Shown here: piece after piece, positions 21,042 to 31,428 of the stretch
Numbering within the stretch: position 1 is the stretch's first letter
Layout: each line of letters starts with the position of its first letter
Origin: Emydura subglobosa
Lineage: Eukaryota > Chordata > Testudines > Chelidae
Reading direction: 5' to 3'
DNA: 64,000 nt
NCBI GenBank assembly: GCA_007922225.1
Contig: ML680053.1
Location: 11,983,036-12,047,035 of the forward strand
Notes under the pieces: generated by a model
Databases searched by the model: none
Told to the model about the DNA's origin: nothing
What the model saw: only the letters and a program-made list of their open reading frames with translations
Position numbers and translations under genes: made by a program

Positions 21042-21669
21042 TAATGCTATAAGCATAAAGTTTTAGTACAGTTTTGTGGAAGCTGCTGGAATATCATGTA
21101 ATGCCAAGTGGTTTTGCTTGTCCAACCCTGTAGGGAACAAAGAGTGCATACAGACTAACTTAGTAAGGAGTGTGTTTTCAAATCTATGTCAAATGAAGAT
21201 AGGCAAACATGTGACTACGAGTTGGAAGCTAACCTTGAATAGCCCCTGCTGAAGGAAAAAAAATCCCTGGAAGCTCAGTGAGTTTCAACTTTCAAAGTTT
21301 CTAAGGAATCATCTCGGAATGGCTGCAGGCAATGGCTCATTAAAACCATTGATGTCCATGGAGCCTGTTTATTTCACTACATCAGTGCATGTGGTATTTG
21401 TGCAGCTATCACAAGTCTTCCTGGCCTCCAGTGTCCTGGATTGCAGCATGGCTTCCTCAGGATTTGGCCAAAAGGAGAATGCTGGAGCATGAAGTTCTGC
21501 CATTATATAAACTCAATCGCTGCATTATGACCCAATGAGTTCCCAGTTCCTTGATTAGCTTCATGTGGGAATTTAATGTATAATCTGAATATTCCTTCAT
21601 TTCTTCCAGACTATTACCCCTCTTCCTTCCATTTGACAATTCCATCCCAACCATTTTATCCTATTTCTA
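21042..21669. other. Unassigned stretch
   Basis: Nothing recognised. Confidence 0.4.
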
Positions 21670-21775
21670 ACATATGGATAGGGCCAGATTCTGCTTGCTT
21701 GCTCATGTCAGTTGTCCCATTTGCAGTACTTTACTGGTACTCTGTGCATGATGCAGGGTTTGGCCTGTAGTATTT
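21670..21775. repeat. Palindromic dispersed-repeat fragment
   Basis: AGGGCCAGATTCTGC on the left and GCAGGGTTTGGCCTG on the right form the mirrored ends of a degenerate small palindrome. Confidence 0.4.
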
Positions 21776-22479
21776 TATCATGTCTTCTCTTTGCTGCCTG
21801 TTCTAAAAAGAACATCTCTGGTCCCTTCATATTTCTCACCTAGGATGTACCTGGTAATCACTTAGGCTGGGGTTTTCAAAGAAACCAAGAGAGTTAGACA
21901 CACACCTAACTCTACCTTAGGCTCCAGTGGAAACCTCAGCCTTGATCAGTTTTTAGCCCTTCTTTGGAGTGCCTGGAGCTTGTCAATGACCTTTCTAAAC
22001 TATTCTGCCCTGGACTGAATACAATACTCCCAGGGTGGTTTGATTACAGATAGGTAAAGAGAAACGTTTGTATCTATGGCTATACAAGGTACAGCAGATA
22101 ATACACTTCAGACAAGGACTTCCTCTTGCATTACTTCACATGGCACACTCATGTTTCTACCTTTCCTAGTTTGCATATTTATTTGTGTGCTGCTTTTATC
22201 TACTCCAGCTGTATATAAACTGGAGTTAATTCATTTTTAATCTCACTGCACTGTATAAGGGATGTTCTATAAATACATATTGTGTGTTCATATCAATTCT
22301 GTAGTATGTCAAAGACAGATTTGTTTTACACTAATATTATTATAATTGATCAGATCCTGCAGTCTTTACTCAAGGCAAAGCATGTATATATGGCCATCAC
22401 ATAACTGACCAGTATCCTCTATAGTGATCAGTAGCATCTCATTATTTCCTTGTTCTTCCACCATCTGTTTATCCAGCTG
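21776..22479. other. Mostly unassigned; possible very old CR1/L3 remnant
   Basis: TTGTCAATGACCTTTCTAAACTATTCTGCCCTGGACTGAATACAATACTCCCAGGG (21978-22034) resembles the antisense of a CR1/L3-type ORF2 segment. The similarity fades quickly on both sides. The rest is not recognised. Confidence 0.35.
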
Positions 22480-22600
22480 TTTGTCTACAGTTTAATATTT
22501 AGAAGGTAAACTCTTTGGCACAGGGAGTCTCTTTATACAGTGCCTATCACACAGGAGTATGAGGCATTAGTGTAATAAATAAATAATAAAAAATGAGTTT
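22480..22600 (+). mobile_element. MIR/CORE-SINE tail fragment
   Basis: GAAGGTAAACTCTTTGGCACAGGGAGTCTC...ACAGTGCCTATCACACAGG and an AATAAATAAATAATAA end fit the family's 3' tail. Confidence 0.65.
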
Positions 22601-23174
22601 ACGTAACATTGTGTTGGTTGTTTATAACAAGGATGTATAGATTTTTATTAGTTTTAAAGTGTAAATGGAGACTGATAATCCATGACTGATCCTTCCTTTA
22701 TTTCTGAGAACTGCTGTTGGGATTTCATGAATATGTTTACTCTTATTTCACCTCATTTGTCATAATTACATTGATTTAATAAAGAAATCCTGGTGTTTTA
22801 TATTTTATAGTTTCATTTTCAAATACAAATAAATGAAGGCAATTATATGTTACAGCTGTAATCTCACATGTTAAACACTATATGGGTGTGTAATGTAGTA
22901 AGATAGAGATAATGGAATCATAATTGACTTTGAAAATTAGGTTAGAGGAGTAATGACACTAAACGGTTCCCATAATGAAAGAGGAGAGAAAGTTGGCAAG
23001 ATCATTTATGCAAGAAAATACTTGTTATTGAGAAGAACCATTAAAGACAAAGTTTGAGACAGACAATAAGCATTAATGAGTATGATGGCAAACAGCAGGG
23101 GAAAAGAACTGTAGTGACAGCAAAATAACACTGCAATCCAGCAATTTTAGCACCATGGGAGCATAGGCTGTTCA
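22601..23174. other. Unassigned AT-rich stretch
   Basis: 22730-22870 is AT-rich and repeat-free (GTCATAATTACATTGATTTAATAAAG), possibly conserved non-coding DNA. No gene. Confidence 0.35.
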
Positions 23175-23404
23175 ACAGAGAAAAGGACTGGGAGTCAGGA
23201 GACCTGGATTCTGTTACTGGCTCTGCAACTATCTGTTGTGTGGTCTTAGGCAAATCACCTCACCATTCTGTGTCTGTTTCCCCTCCCATCTTATGTCTGC
23301 CTTATCTATTTAGGTAGTAAACTTTTTGGAGCATCCCTCACTATGTGTGAGTACAGTGCCTTGCACAACACGACCCTTTTATTTCTGTTGGAGCAAATAC
23401 TTTC
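23175..23404 (+). mobile_element. MIR/CORE-SINE, near full length
   Basis: Head GGACTGGGAGTCAGGAGACCTGGATTC, core GTGTGGTCTTAGGCAAATCACCTCACC, tail TGTGAGTACAGTGCCTTGCACAACACG, all in sense order. Confidence 0.85.
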
Positions 23405-23640
23405 AGAAGATAGCCAATCTTGATTGCAAGTGCCACTTCCCTTAGTCATCTGTCCCAACTGTTAATTATCCTCATGGTTAAAATCTGTGTCTTATTTCCA
23501 GTTTGAACTTCACTGATTTAAATTTCCAGTTGTTGGATCTTATTATACCTTTATTAGATTAAAGAGCTTTCTAGCATGGTATAACATCTCCCTGTGTATG
23601 TAATTATATCTCACCTTTAAGAGAGGTTTAAAAACCTCTT
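23405..23640 (-). mobile_element. Old CR1 LINE fragment (minus)
   Basis: TTATTTCCAGTTTGAACTTCACTG...TTCCAGTTGTTGGATCTTATTATACC...TAGATTAAAGAGC is the antisense of the ORF2 C-terminal region of the older CR1 subfamily seen at 15160-15545. No open frame. Confidence 0.7.
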
Positions 23641-23699
23641 CCTTTTGACATTATTGTGAATAGGAACGTGGGTGTAGTGGTTGGACCAAAGGACTGTCC

Positions 23700-24690
23700 T
23701 GAAGCCCTGGTTTCTGTTTTGTCTTCAAGTAGATGCCGCAGTTTACTCCACGTAGATGTATGTGCACCTAGTGCATTGGAGCCAGAGAATTTTTCCTAGC
23801 AGTACACATAGAGGGGCTGTGCTTGTGCCTCATGGCCTTAGCCACTCCCCTGGCTATATGAAGCAGGGGCAGGGCCATGCTGCCTCAATACCTTCTTACC
23901 ACCTGTGGCTGGAGTCAGAGCTCTGTGGTTTTTGACCTCACAACCTCTCTATTTCTGAGTGACTTTCTAGTTATATTTAGTTAATTAGTGCTCTCAGTAT
24001 ACTGTTTGACTTTCTCTTTGCTTTAGTTTAAGTATTTCCCTGGTTACACCCTCACAGGGGGTTTAATTCTCAACAATGATCTTTACACACAGTGCCTGCT
24101 GTGCTTCGGCAAAGCCCACATCAAGGAGTGGCATTCGATTTGCAGCTCTTTCATGGAAATGGACGCAGGTGGCAAGGGATTTTCATCTAAAGCAGCACGT
24201 CCATAAACATGCCATGTGGCCTGCTTCGGCTCTAAGGCCTGCATCAGGTCAGAGGTCACCCTCGGGTTCTGAGAGGGCTGCCACAGGGTCGTCCATACAT
24301 ACATTTATGAAACATTATGCTATTACTGCATCTCCAGGGTGGATGCAAGTTTTGGTAGAGCAGTCCTTGTTTAGGTAGACTCCAAGCCCTGCCTCTTGGG
24401 AGGGTACTGGTTATGAGTCACGTAAGGGGAATACACGGCTGCATCAATGGTTACTACTGAAACTGTGGTTCTTTGAGATGTGATGCAAATGTATATTCCA
24501 TGACCCACACTCCATCCACTCTGCATCGGAACCTAGTCTCTGGGTATTTGGTGCAAAGGAACTGAAGGGGGAGGGGAAGTCCTCATTCCTCTTCCTCCTT
24601 CCTTACTTGTATCAGACTAGGACCCACCTATTTAATGTTCAGCAGATAATGTTCAGCAGTTCAGCTTTTCTTGAGTCCTAAGTGAAAGCC
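23700..24690 (+). mobile_element. Internally deleted tyrosine-recombinase retrotransposon (DIRS/Ngaro-like)
   Basis: Both ends carry a related direct repeat: TCTTCAAGTAGATGCCGCAG...ACTCCACG at 23713 and TCTTTGAGATGTGATGC...ATTCCATG at 24471. A CTATATGAAGC TATA-like word lies near 23856. Between the ends are two protein remnants in different frames. Frame starting 24078 has a zinc-knuckle-like C-x2-C-x4-H-x7-C (CLLCFGKAH...C), expected of the gag-like ORF1. Frame 24076-24378 ends with ERAATGSSIHTFMKHYAI, resembling the C-terminal strand of the tyrosine recombinase of such elements. Everything between (reverse transcriptase, RNase H, catalytic recombinase core) is missing, so this is a deletion derivative. 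Family placement rests on recalled similarity. Confidence 0.6.
24076..24378 (+). pseudogene. Fused remnant: gag-like 5' piece to recombinase 3' piece
   Basis: A 100-codon open frame. Its first half reads out of frame through the zinc-knuckle-like segment, whose proper frame begins at 24078 and meets a stop near 24211. Its second half is in frame with a tyrosine-recombinase-like tail (ERAATGSSIHTFMKHYAI). The deletion junction lies roughly between 24190 and 24260. The open frame has no coherent product. Confidence 0.5.
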
Positions 24691-25299
24691 ACAGCAAATA
24701 ACAAAAATTCTTCCATTCCCCTACTAACCGTGGTAGAGATTAACCTTCCTAGCTTTGTAGTTTGAGAATTTCTGAATTATGGTATGTAGAGCCAAGAGCC
24801 AAGTCTACTGAAAATATTAATGAACTTTCAATATATGGGATTTAGGACTGAAAGATATATAAGGAATGAACAATTCACAGATTTTTCAAATGACTGCCAA
24901 AAATGTAAATTCAGGCTTGAAAAGAGCTATTGGTATCTGAGAAAAATCTATCTGTCAAAAACTCTGGATCAAGATTGTTAATGTGGCGGAGGCAGTATTT
25001 TATGGCATATTGTGTTAGATTAAGAAACAGGTACATACGCATCCCTAACTCCTTCCAGACCCCATAGATGCCACAAGTTTGGATGTAATTGGATTCTGAC
25101 TGAATTATTTTGGCAGGTGGAACTTGATCATAACAGATGGTATCCTGACTAAGATGAAATACAAATTCCAAAAACTAATCATACATACGACAAGCTAACA
25201 GTTCAGGATACAAATAAACACAGAAGAAGAGAGAGGCAGAATTAATTTTAAATTTTCAGGAAAATTAAGCAACACTCATATTGGTTTAGAAAAAGGAGC
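24691..25299. other. Unassigned stretch
   Basis: Nothing recognised. The 86-codon minus frame 24911-25171 has no family features. Confidence 0.4.
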
Positions 25300-25395
25300 C
25301 CAGTTCCATTCCCCCCTCTTTCTGATGAGAAGAAATTTGAAGAGGGGCTTTCTCACTTCTCAGGTGAGTGCCCTAACCACTGGACCCACTGAATA
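25300..25395 (-). mobile_element. SINE head fragment (CORE-SINE-like)
   Basis: CTCAGGTGAGTGCCCTAACCACTGGACCCACTG is an antisense tRNA-like head (box A region) of a reptile CORE-SINE variant. Partial. Confidence 0.45.
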
Positions 25396-25409
25396 TTTAA
25401 TTATCTATG

Positions 25410-26232
25410 TGTAAGCAGGGTTTGAATGCTCTCCCCTGACATCTAGTGATGGGCTAGGGAAGAGAAGTTCAGGAGTCAACTTTATTTGCATAGGCACACC
25501 CACCCTGCCTAGACACTCAGCATGTTGGGACTGATTTGCCCAAGTGATAATTTTTTACTGATGTTGGTTGACACGTCACTTTGTTATTGGGGAAGGGGTA
25601 TAAAAGGGTTGTTATTCTTGTGTGAATCAAGGGCAGCAGAATTATGTTTGGCATACCCTGATTGAGGGATACACCCTCAACTAAACTGCTCTCAGTAGGC
25701 AGAAGACATGGTACCAAAGCCCAGTGGAGCTGAGAGAGGGTAGGGACAGGTATTTGTACCTGGTGGTGGAAGCTGTGTTCTGTGTCTAAAGGTTCTAGAC
25801 ATTATTTGACCCTTTCTCTTTCCTCTGTTAATTACAGAGCTGATTAAGACATAGTTGAGAGTCTTGTTGCATGCTAACAGAGCTGAAATCACTGAGAACC
25901 AGGCTTAAGCATTAGGCTTGCCTTAGGGTAGTGTCTCTGATACAAGAAACTGCCCAGTCTGCACAAGCAGTGAAGCTCTTCCACTAACAGCTGAAATCAC
26001 TGAGAGCTGTGTTAAGTGGTTGGTAAGGCTTCAAGACATACCCCAGTGGCAGGTAGGGTGGCTGATGGAGGAGAGTGAGTTCCTGGACAGCAGAGTGAGC
26101 CAGGTGCCTTCCCCCCTCCTCCCTACCAAGGTGGTAGATGAGCTCACACAGACGCACCTCTGAACTCTGGTTCTTCCCTGACCAAGGACAACAACTGTGA
26201 GTGGGGTGTGGTAGAGGGAGAAAGGAGGGGCA
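25410..26232 (+). mobile_element. LTR-like repeat, copy 4 of 4
   Basis: Aligns with 7840-8840 from TGTAAGCAGGGTTTGAATG onward (GCTCTCCCCTGACATCTAGTGATG, TTTGCATAGGCAC, GGGCAGCAGAATTATG, CTGATTGAGGG). The sequence GGGGTATAAAAGGG at 25595-25608 is a clean TATA box at the place expected for a U3/R junction, supporting LTR identity; the sister copy has TAATAAAG there. The 3' third is missing (similarity stops near 26232), and the minisatellite of the sister copy is absent. No coding remnant. Confidence 0.55.
25599..25606 (+). promoter_or_regulatory. TATA box of the LTR-like copy
   Basis: TATAAAAG about 190 bp into the element. A plausible core promoter of the ancestral LTR; whether it is still used is unknown. 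Confidence 0.4.
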
Positions 26233-26410
26233 TGTGTGACGTTTCCCTTGTGCAGTCTGGACTGGTGTATTGCTGTCACCTCAATCCACCACTCCTGGAG
26301 CCCGTCTTATCCTGCTCTGCTGTGAGAACGCCCACTCCTGTGGTGTTCATGCACAGCTTCCAGGAAGCCAGCTATTCCTAACAAGTGAGTGAGTGGTTCT
26401 AGGCAGTCAA
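26233..26410. other. Unassigned spacer
   Basis: Nothing recognised. Confidence 0.4.
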
Positions 26411-26834
26411 TGAAATGATTAAAGGTCTATGAGGGAAGACTGAAAAAATTGGGTTTGTTTAGTCTGGAGAAGAGAAGATTTAGAGGGGACATAACAGTTT
26501 TCAAGTCCATAAAAAGTTGTTACATTGAGGAGGGAGAAAAATTGCTCTCATTAGCCTCTGAGGATGGGACAAGAAGCAATGAGCTTAAACTGCAGAAAGG
26601 ACGGTTTTGGATAGACATTAGGAAATACTTCCTAACTGTCAGGATAGTCAAGCACTGGAATAAATTGCCAAGGTAGGTTGTGGAATCTCCATCATTGGAG
26701 ATTTTTAAAAGCAGGTTAGACAAACACCTGTCAGGGATGGTCTAGGCAATGCTTGGTCCTGCCATAAGTGCAAGGGACTGGACTAGATGACCATGCAAAG
26801 TCACTTCCAGTCCTACAGTTCTATGATTCTATGA
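26411..26834 (+). mobile_element. CR1 LINE 3' fragment, older subfamily
   Basis: The open frame 26449-26676 encodes MGLFSLEKRRFRGDI, SEDGTRSNELKLQ and RIVKHWNKLPR, the CR1 ORF2 C-terminus. The frame then stops at the TAG 26674-26676. The 3' UTR has GGACTGGACTAGATGACC and TTCTATGATTCTATGAG. Confidence 0.9.
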
Positions 26835-26945
26835 GATAGGTGTCTGGGCACCTGCCTGAGGCAGCAGTGTGCATGTACAGAAGCAGAAACTTGGGTATGA
26901 AGGGGACTTTTACAGTGAAAATGTAGGTGCTGAGTGAGTGAGGTG

Positions 26946-27255
26946 CAGTGTTGTAGCCGTGTTGGTCCCAGGATATACGACAGACAACGTGGATAAGGTA
27001 ATATCTTTTATTGAACCAACTTTTCTTGGTGAGAGTGACAAGCTTTTGAGCTATGCAGAGCTCTCCTTCAAGTCTGGGAGGGTCACAGCTTAGTGTCACA
27101 GCTAAACACAAGATGAAACAGATAGTTTAGTGTAAGTAGTTAGCACATATTCTAAGGGACCGTTCACCACCTCCTTTCTCCCTTCCCCATGCAGCTAACT
27201 ACTTCAGCTAACCTACCTGTTCAGTCTTGTTTTTGGTTGTGACACAATCTGAAGA
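26946..27255. mobile_element. Palindromic MITE, longest copy of the family
   Basis: Starts TGTAGCCGTGTTGGTCCCAGGATAT, contains AATATCTTTTATTGAACCAAC and AAGCTTTTGAGC, then GTGTCACAGCTAAACACAAG (27092-27111). The latter is mirrored by CTTGTTTTTGGTTGTGACAC (27227-27246), and GTAAGTAGTTAGC by GCTAACTACTT. Same family as 2276 and 20912 but with a longer interior. Confidence 0.7.
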
Positions 27256-27461
27256 GGGGAGGATGGATTAAGGAACCAGTGGACTATGAGTTAGACTAAC
27301 TTATCTATACTGTACCTCTTACTGATATGATCTGTATGCAATTGCAAAGTCTATTGACTTAAGATAATCTTTGTCACGGCGATATAGAGACACTTGGATA
27401 TTACTTCTTAATAGGTGTTCCATAACTCTGGAGAAAGAGTTTGAATCTGTTGCTTCTCATA
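27256..27461. other. Unassigned spacer
   Basis: Nothing recognised. Confidence 0.4.
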
Positions 27462-28085
27462 GACGTATAGACTTTAAGGTCAGAAGGGACCATTAATGAT
27501 AATCTTGTCTGACGACCTGCACAACGTAGGCCACAGAACCTCATCCACCCACTCCTGTAATAGGTCCCTAACCTATGACTGAATTATTGAAGTCTTCAAA
27601 TCATGGTTTAAAGACTTCAAGGTACAGAGAATCCACCAGGAAGTGACCCATGACCCATGCTGCAGAGGAAGGCAAAAAAACCCCAGGGCCTCTGCCAATC
27701 TGCCCTGGGGAAAATTCCATCCTGACTTCAAATATGGTTATCAGCTAAATCCTGAGCGTGTGGGTAAGACTCACCAGCCAGACACCCAGAAAGAATTCTC
27801 TGTGATAACTCAGAACCCACCCCATCTAACATCCCATCAGAGGCCATTGGGCATATTTACTGCTAGTAGTCAAAGATCTGTTAATTGCCAAATTAGGCTG
27901 TCTCATCATACCATCCCCTCCATAAATTTATCAAGTTCAGTCTAGAGGTTTTTTTGCCCCACTGCTCTCCTTGGAAGGCTGTTCCAGAACTTCACTCCTT
28001 GGATGGTTAGAAACCTATATCTAACTTCAAGTCTGAACTTCCTGATGGCCAGTTTATATCCATTTGTTCTTGTGTCTACATACCT
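27462..28085 (-). mobile_element. CR1 LINE, long-3'-UTR subfamily (minus)
   Basis: From the antisense 3' end (TCATAGACGTATAGACTTTAAGGTCAGAAGGGACC) through long UTR phrases (CCCACTCCTGTAATAGGTCCC, CATGCTGCAGAGGAAGGC, CTGCCCTGGGGAAAATTCC) to an antisense coding tail near GGCTGTTCCAGAACTTCACTCC and TAACTTCAAGTCTGAACTTCCTGATGG. No open ORF2. The plus-strand frame 27643-27945 is a shadow of the UTR. Confidence 0.85.
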
Positions 28086-29230
28086 GAGGGATTATTTTGG
28101 ATGAGCCTTCTCCACTGTCCAATGAAGTCAATGAGAGTCCTTGATTTCAGTGTGTTTGGATTAGGCTGTGTGTTCTTCCATCAAGCTATTGTGAACCATA
28201 TTAGTGCCTTGGTCTAATGATCACTTTACCAGAGCCTTGGCCTTACTAGGAATGAAGATTCTGGAAAATATCACTTCATCAAATAAATGTCTGATTCGTA
28301 TCATGCTTTTGTGGCTCACAGAGTTTATTCTTCAGTGCATGGCACCAGTCCACCCCATCTCCTTAAGGAGCAGCTTGATCCACAGACCCTAAGTACATGG
28401 AACATGTCTGGCCTCACAGTGTGGCAATCAATTAAGCCTAGATTGTTTTTATGCATACCAGGTTAACTCTACGCAGTCTGACTTTCAGGAGGTGTGATTT
28501 ATTTTTCCCTGAATTCATCATCTTATTTCTCATTTTCTAAGGAGGCTTTTCCCCACCTCCAAGCTGCTTTCATTCCAGAGGTATAGTTTTTGTTAATAAC
28601 TTCCCCCCATTGCTTTGTGGCTGTAATTCCAGGCAGGCTGTGAAATATCCTTGCACTGTAAGCTCCTTCTTAATTAATGGATGGTTTGACTGTCAGGTAT
28701 TAAATAATAATAATAATTAAAAAATGGAACCTTACAAAAATATCACACGATTGGTGTACTTTTCTCACTGGCTCACTTCTGGTGTGGCCAGCTGTCAGCC
28801 ATGCTGTCCTGAGCCATCAGCAAGTTTGATGAACCAGAATTGCATAATAACAAATAAAACAACATAAGGCTTCTACAATTTTTAAAGTGCTTTATAAATA
28901 TTAACACATAAGGGACAGATTGTGCCCTGGCTCTATGCAACCATGCACAGTTGTAAGTGGGGGGAATAAGGACTGGTTCTCGCTACCTGCCCCAGCACCA
29001 CCTGAGTTAAGCTTCCTGGAAGGTGGCTCTTGGTTTCTCCCTAAGTTGCTTCTCCTCTGGGAGCAAGTAGGCAGGGGCAGGTAGGGAGTAGGTGGAACCT
29101 GACTTCCACCTGCCCCACACACATCAGCTAGGTACACGGGCATCTATGAGGCACTCCCTGAAAGCACCCCTGGCACCTCTGCCCACTCCACAATGTGCCT
29201 CTCTGGGGCAGTGCACCAAGGGCTGTCTTA
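28086..29230. other. Unassigned stretch with a conserved-element-like block
   Basis: 28480-28730 is repeat-free, AT-rich and textured (CTCATTTTCTAAGGAGGC, CCATTGCTTTGTGGCTGTAATTCC, TTCTTAATTAATGG), so it is a candidate conserved non-coding element. 28875-28930 may hold a MIR tail scrap. The rest is not recognised. Confidence 0.35.
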
Positions 29231-29456
29231 GGGCTTGTCTAAACTTACAGAACTGCAATGGTGCTGCTGTGGGTTTTAGTGAATAGGCAACCTATGCTGA
29301 CTGGAGAGATGTTCCCATTACTGTAGGCACTCTGTCTCTCCAAGATGTCTATACTGGGGGTTAGGTTGGTGTAACTATGCTGTTCAGGGGTGTGGATTTT
29401 CCACACTTCCAAGTGCCATCGTTATACCAACCTAAGTGGGTAGCGTAGACCAAACT
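29231..29456. mobile_element. Palindromic MITE with TTA target duplication
   Basis: Left end GGGCTTGTCTAAACTTAC; right end GTAGCGTAGACCAAACT. TTA flanks both sides (29228-29230, 29457-29459), the 3-bp duplication size of PIF/Harbinger-type elements. An internal GGTTGGTGTAACTATGC...GTTATACCAACC inverted pair is typical of the family. Confidence 0.65.
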
Positions 29457-30694
29457 TTAGAGGAGCAATATAACCCTAAATAAGGGAGAACAATTGTAAT
29501 CTCCAGTGTTATACCTATTGAAGTGGTCACGTTTCAATGTCGTGCTTCATAAAATACACCTACCATCAGCAGACGTGGGAGGTGCTGAGTACTCTGACTT
29601 TCCTGCTGGTTTCAACAACATATCCCCAGAGGCACTCAACACTGTACAGGAACAAGTCGGTTGCTCTTTGGCTTTGTGACCAGATCCTACACTAGTGAAG
29701 TCAATGGGAGTTTTGTCAATGACTTCATTAGGGGCAGGACTGGACCATCAGCACTCTTGTCCTGGTCAGTACCATTGCTCTCCAAGAACTCTCACTGCAC
29801 TTCTACCACCCTCACTCAGCCACATGTTGGGCCTACTTACTGAAGTATATCTAGTCCTCTGCTAAGAGTCTTTCAAGTACAGGCTGTAATGAAAGTGTAC
29901 AAAGGGGCTGAAAAAGAGAGGGTGTTACAGCATTGCCTTGGAATTCTTTTGCTCTGGGAGACGTATATCAATGTCTTATCATATTTACACAATAAGATTT
30001 TTCACACAGAGAAGCTTAATTATCTCTCTTTTCCTGAACATATACTTAAAGAAATACAGCAGAAATCAAAATGTTATATCACAGTAGAATATTTATTAGG
30101 ATGTGCTTTATCATTTGCTAACATAAAAAGAGAACTCCCCCGACACCCTCCACCTCTCACTACTGAAATGGGCAGAAGACCAGTGTTTTTCAAAAAGCAG
30201 AGGTGAGTTTATTAATATTTTAGGAATCCTCCCATTCACGCTCATCATACAGAGTCATCCCTTTGTGCTTGAAGGAAGCTAAAAAAGGAAATAGGAGAAC
30301 CGAAAAGTCATCTTTTTCAGTTTGCCTACCTATCTCACCTAGACACCATTATTTCATTAGCCATAAGACTGCTCTCAGATAAAGCAATTGTCTTCAGATA
30401 ACTAATGCTATCAGTTCTCAGCCATCTGCACCTATACATCTAGTGCACATCACAGTTCTTATCGCTCAAAACAGCTGGAACATGATGTACAGCTCCTGCC
30501 ATTTAGGAATAATTATTACGCAACCTATCAGTTTTTGCTTTACTGGCACTATATAGCATTTCAGAGGGATGAGAGGGCTCCTGTGAAACCTCTGCTGTCT
30601 ACCCTTTTATTTGCTCTCTGAAGAAGAAGGTCAATGGAAAAATTAATGTTAAAACAGTTTGTCACCCTGGATAATAGCTATCACAATGTACAGT
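29457..30694. other. Unassigned stretch
   Basis: 29678-29740 has a degenerate palindromic scrap (GACCAGATCCTACAC...GGGGCAGGACTGG). The 105-codon frame 29889-30206 has no family features and no coding context. Nothing else recognised. Confidence 0.4.
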
Positions 30695-30708
30695 GTTGCC
30701 ATAGCAAC
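30695..30708. promoter_or_regulatory. Candidate RFX/X-box site
   Basis: GTTGCCATAGCAAC matches the X-box consensus GTTGCCATGGCAAC at 13 of 14 positions, with inverted half-sites GTTGC and GCAAC. RFX-family factors bind such sites in ciliary, neuronal and immune regulation. There is no gene next to it in the window, so a distal enhancer or chance occurrence are both possible. Confidence 0.45.
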
Positions 30709-31393
30709 ACCCCACTTCATCTCAGCACTGTGTCCTATGGAAGAGCTCCACAAAAGATGCCATATTCATTCCAGTGTGGAAAACCAAACACGTTTGGACA
30801 CCCAAAGATGTTAACAGAGAACTGTGCATTTACAAAGAAAGGAAGGAGAGAGAGAAAATAGATTGGGTGACTGATGAACTGTTAAAGGGAGGTTATAAGT
30901 GAAAGAGGATGATACGCTTTTTTTTTTTAATGGAATGTATGTTCCAGTTCTTAGTAAAGCTGTGGTAATAGTGGTACTGGAAACTGAATCCCTCTTCACA
31001 AAATGGAGTGATCAGGAGCTGCAACCACTCCCTCCCTTCCCCCATCACCCTACCAATGTGCCTCCATCCATATCTAGATTGATCTTGATCCATACCTCAC
31101 GCACAGAGGGTCATTCCTTTTCTGTGCTTATTCAAAGTCTGATTCCGTGAAGTACTGAACACTTTCCACTTCTTAAATGATGAGGAGTTAAAATGGTCAG
31201 CATCTTGCAGCACTGGGCCTCCAATACTTCACTTTTCTGTTGATGTGTCCAGATAGTTTGCAGATTAGTGCCAGCAGTACTGGTGAGTTTTTCTGGACAG
31301 TGTGCTTAGTCATTTGCAAGGAACTGGGTTAAGGCCAGCCAGTCATTTCACATAAACCCTGTGAAATTCCATAGTACTTAAGACATTTGCGAC
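30709..31393. other. Unassigned stretch
   Basis: Contains a T run near 30919-30928. Nothing else recognised. Confidence 0.4.
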
Positions 31394-31428
31394 TGCACGC
31401 ACGCACGCACGCACACACACACAGACAC
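31394..31428. repeat. (GCAC)n/(CA)n microsatellite
   Basis: Four GCAC units grade into CA dinucleotides and then CAGACAC; a compound microsatellite. Confidence 0.9.

Noticed and set aside
27643..27945. 100-codon plus-strand open frame
   Set aside because: Lies entirely inside an antisense CR1 3' UTR.
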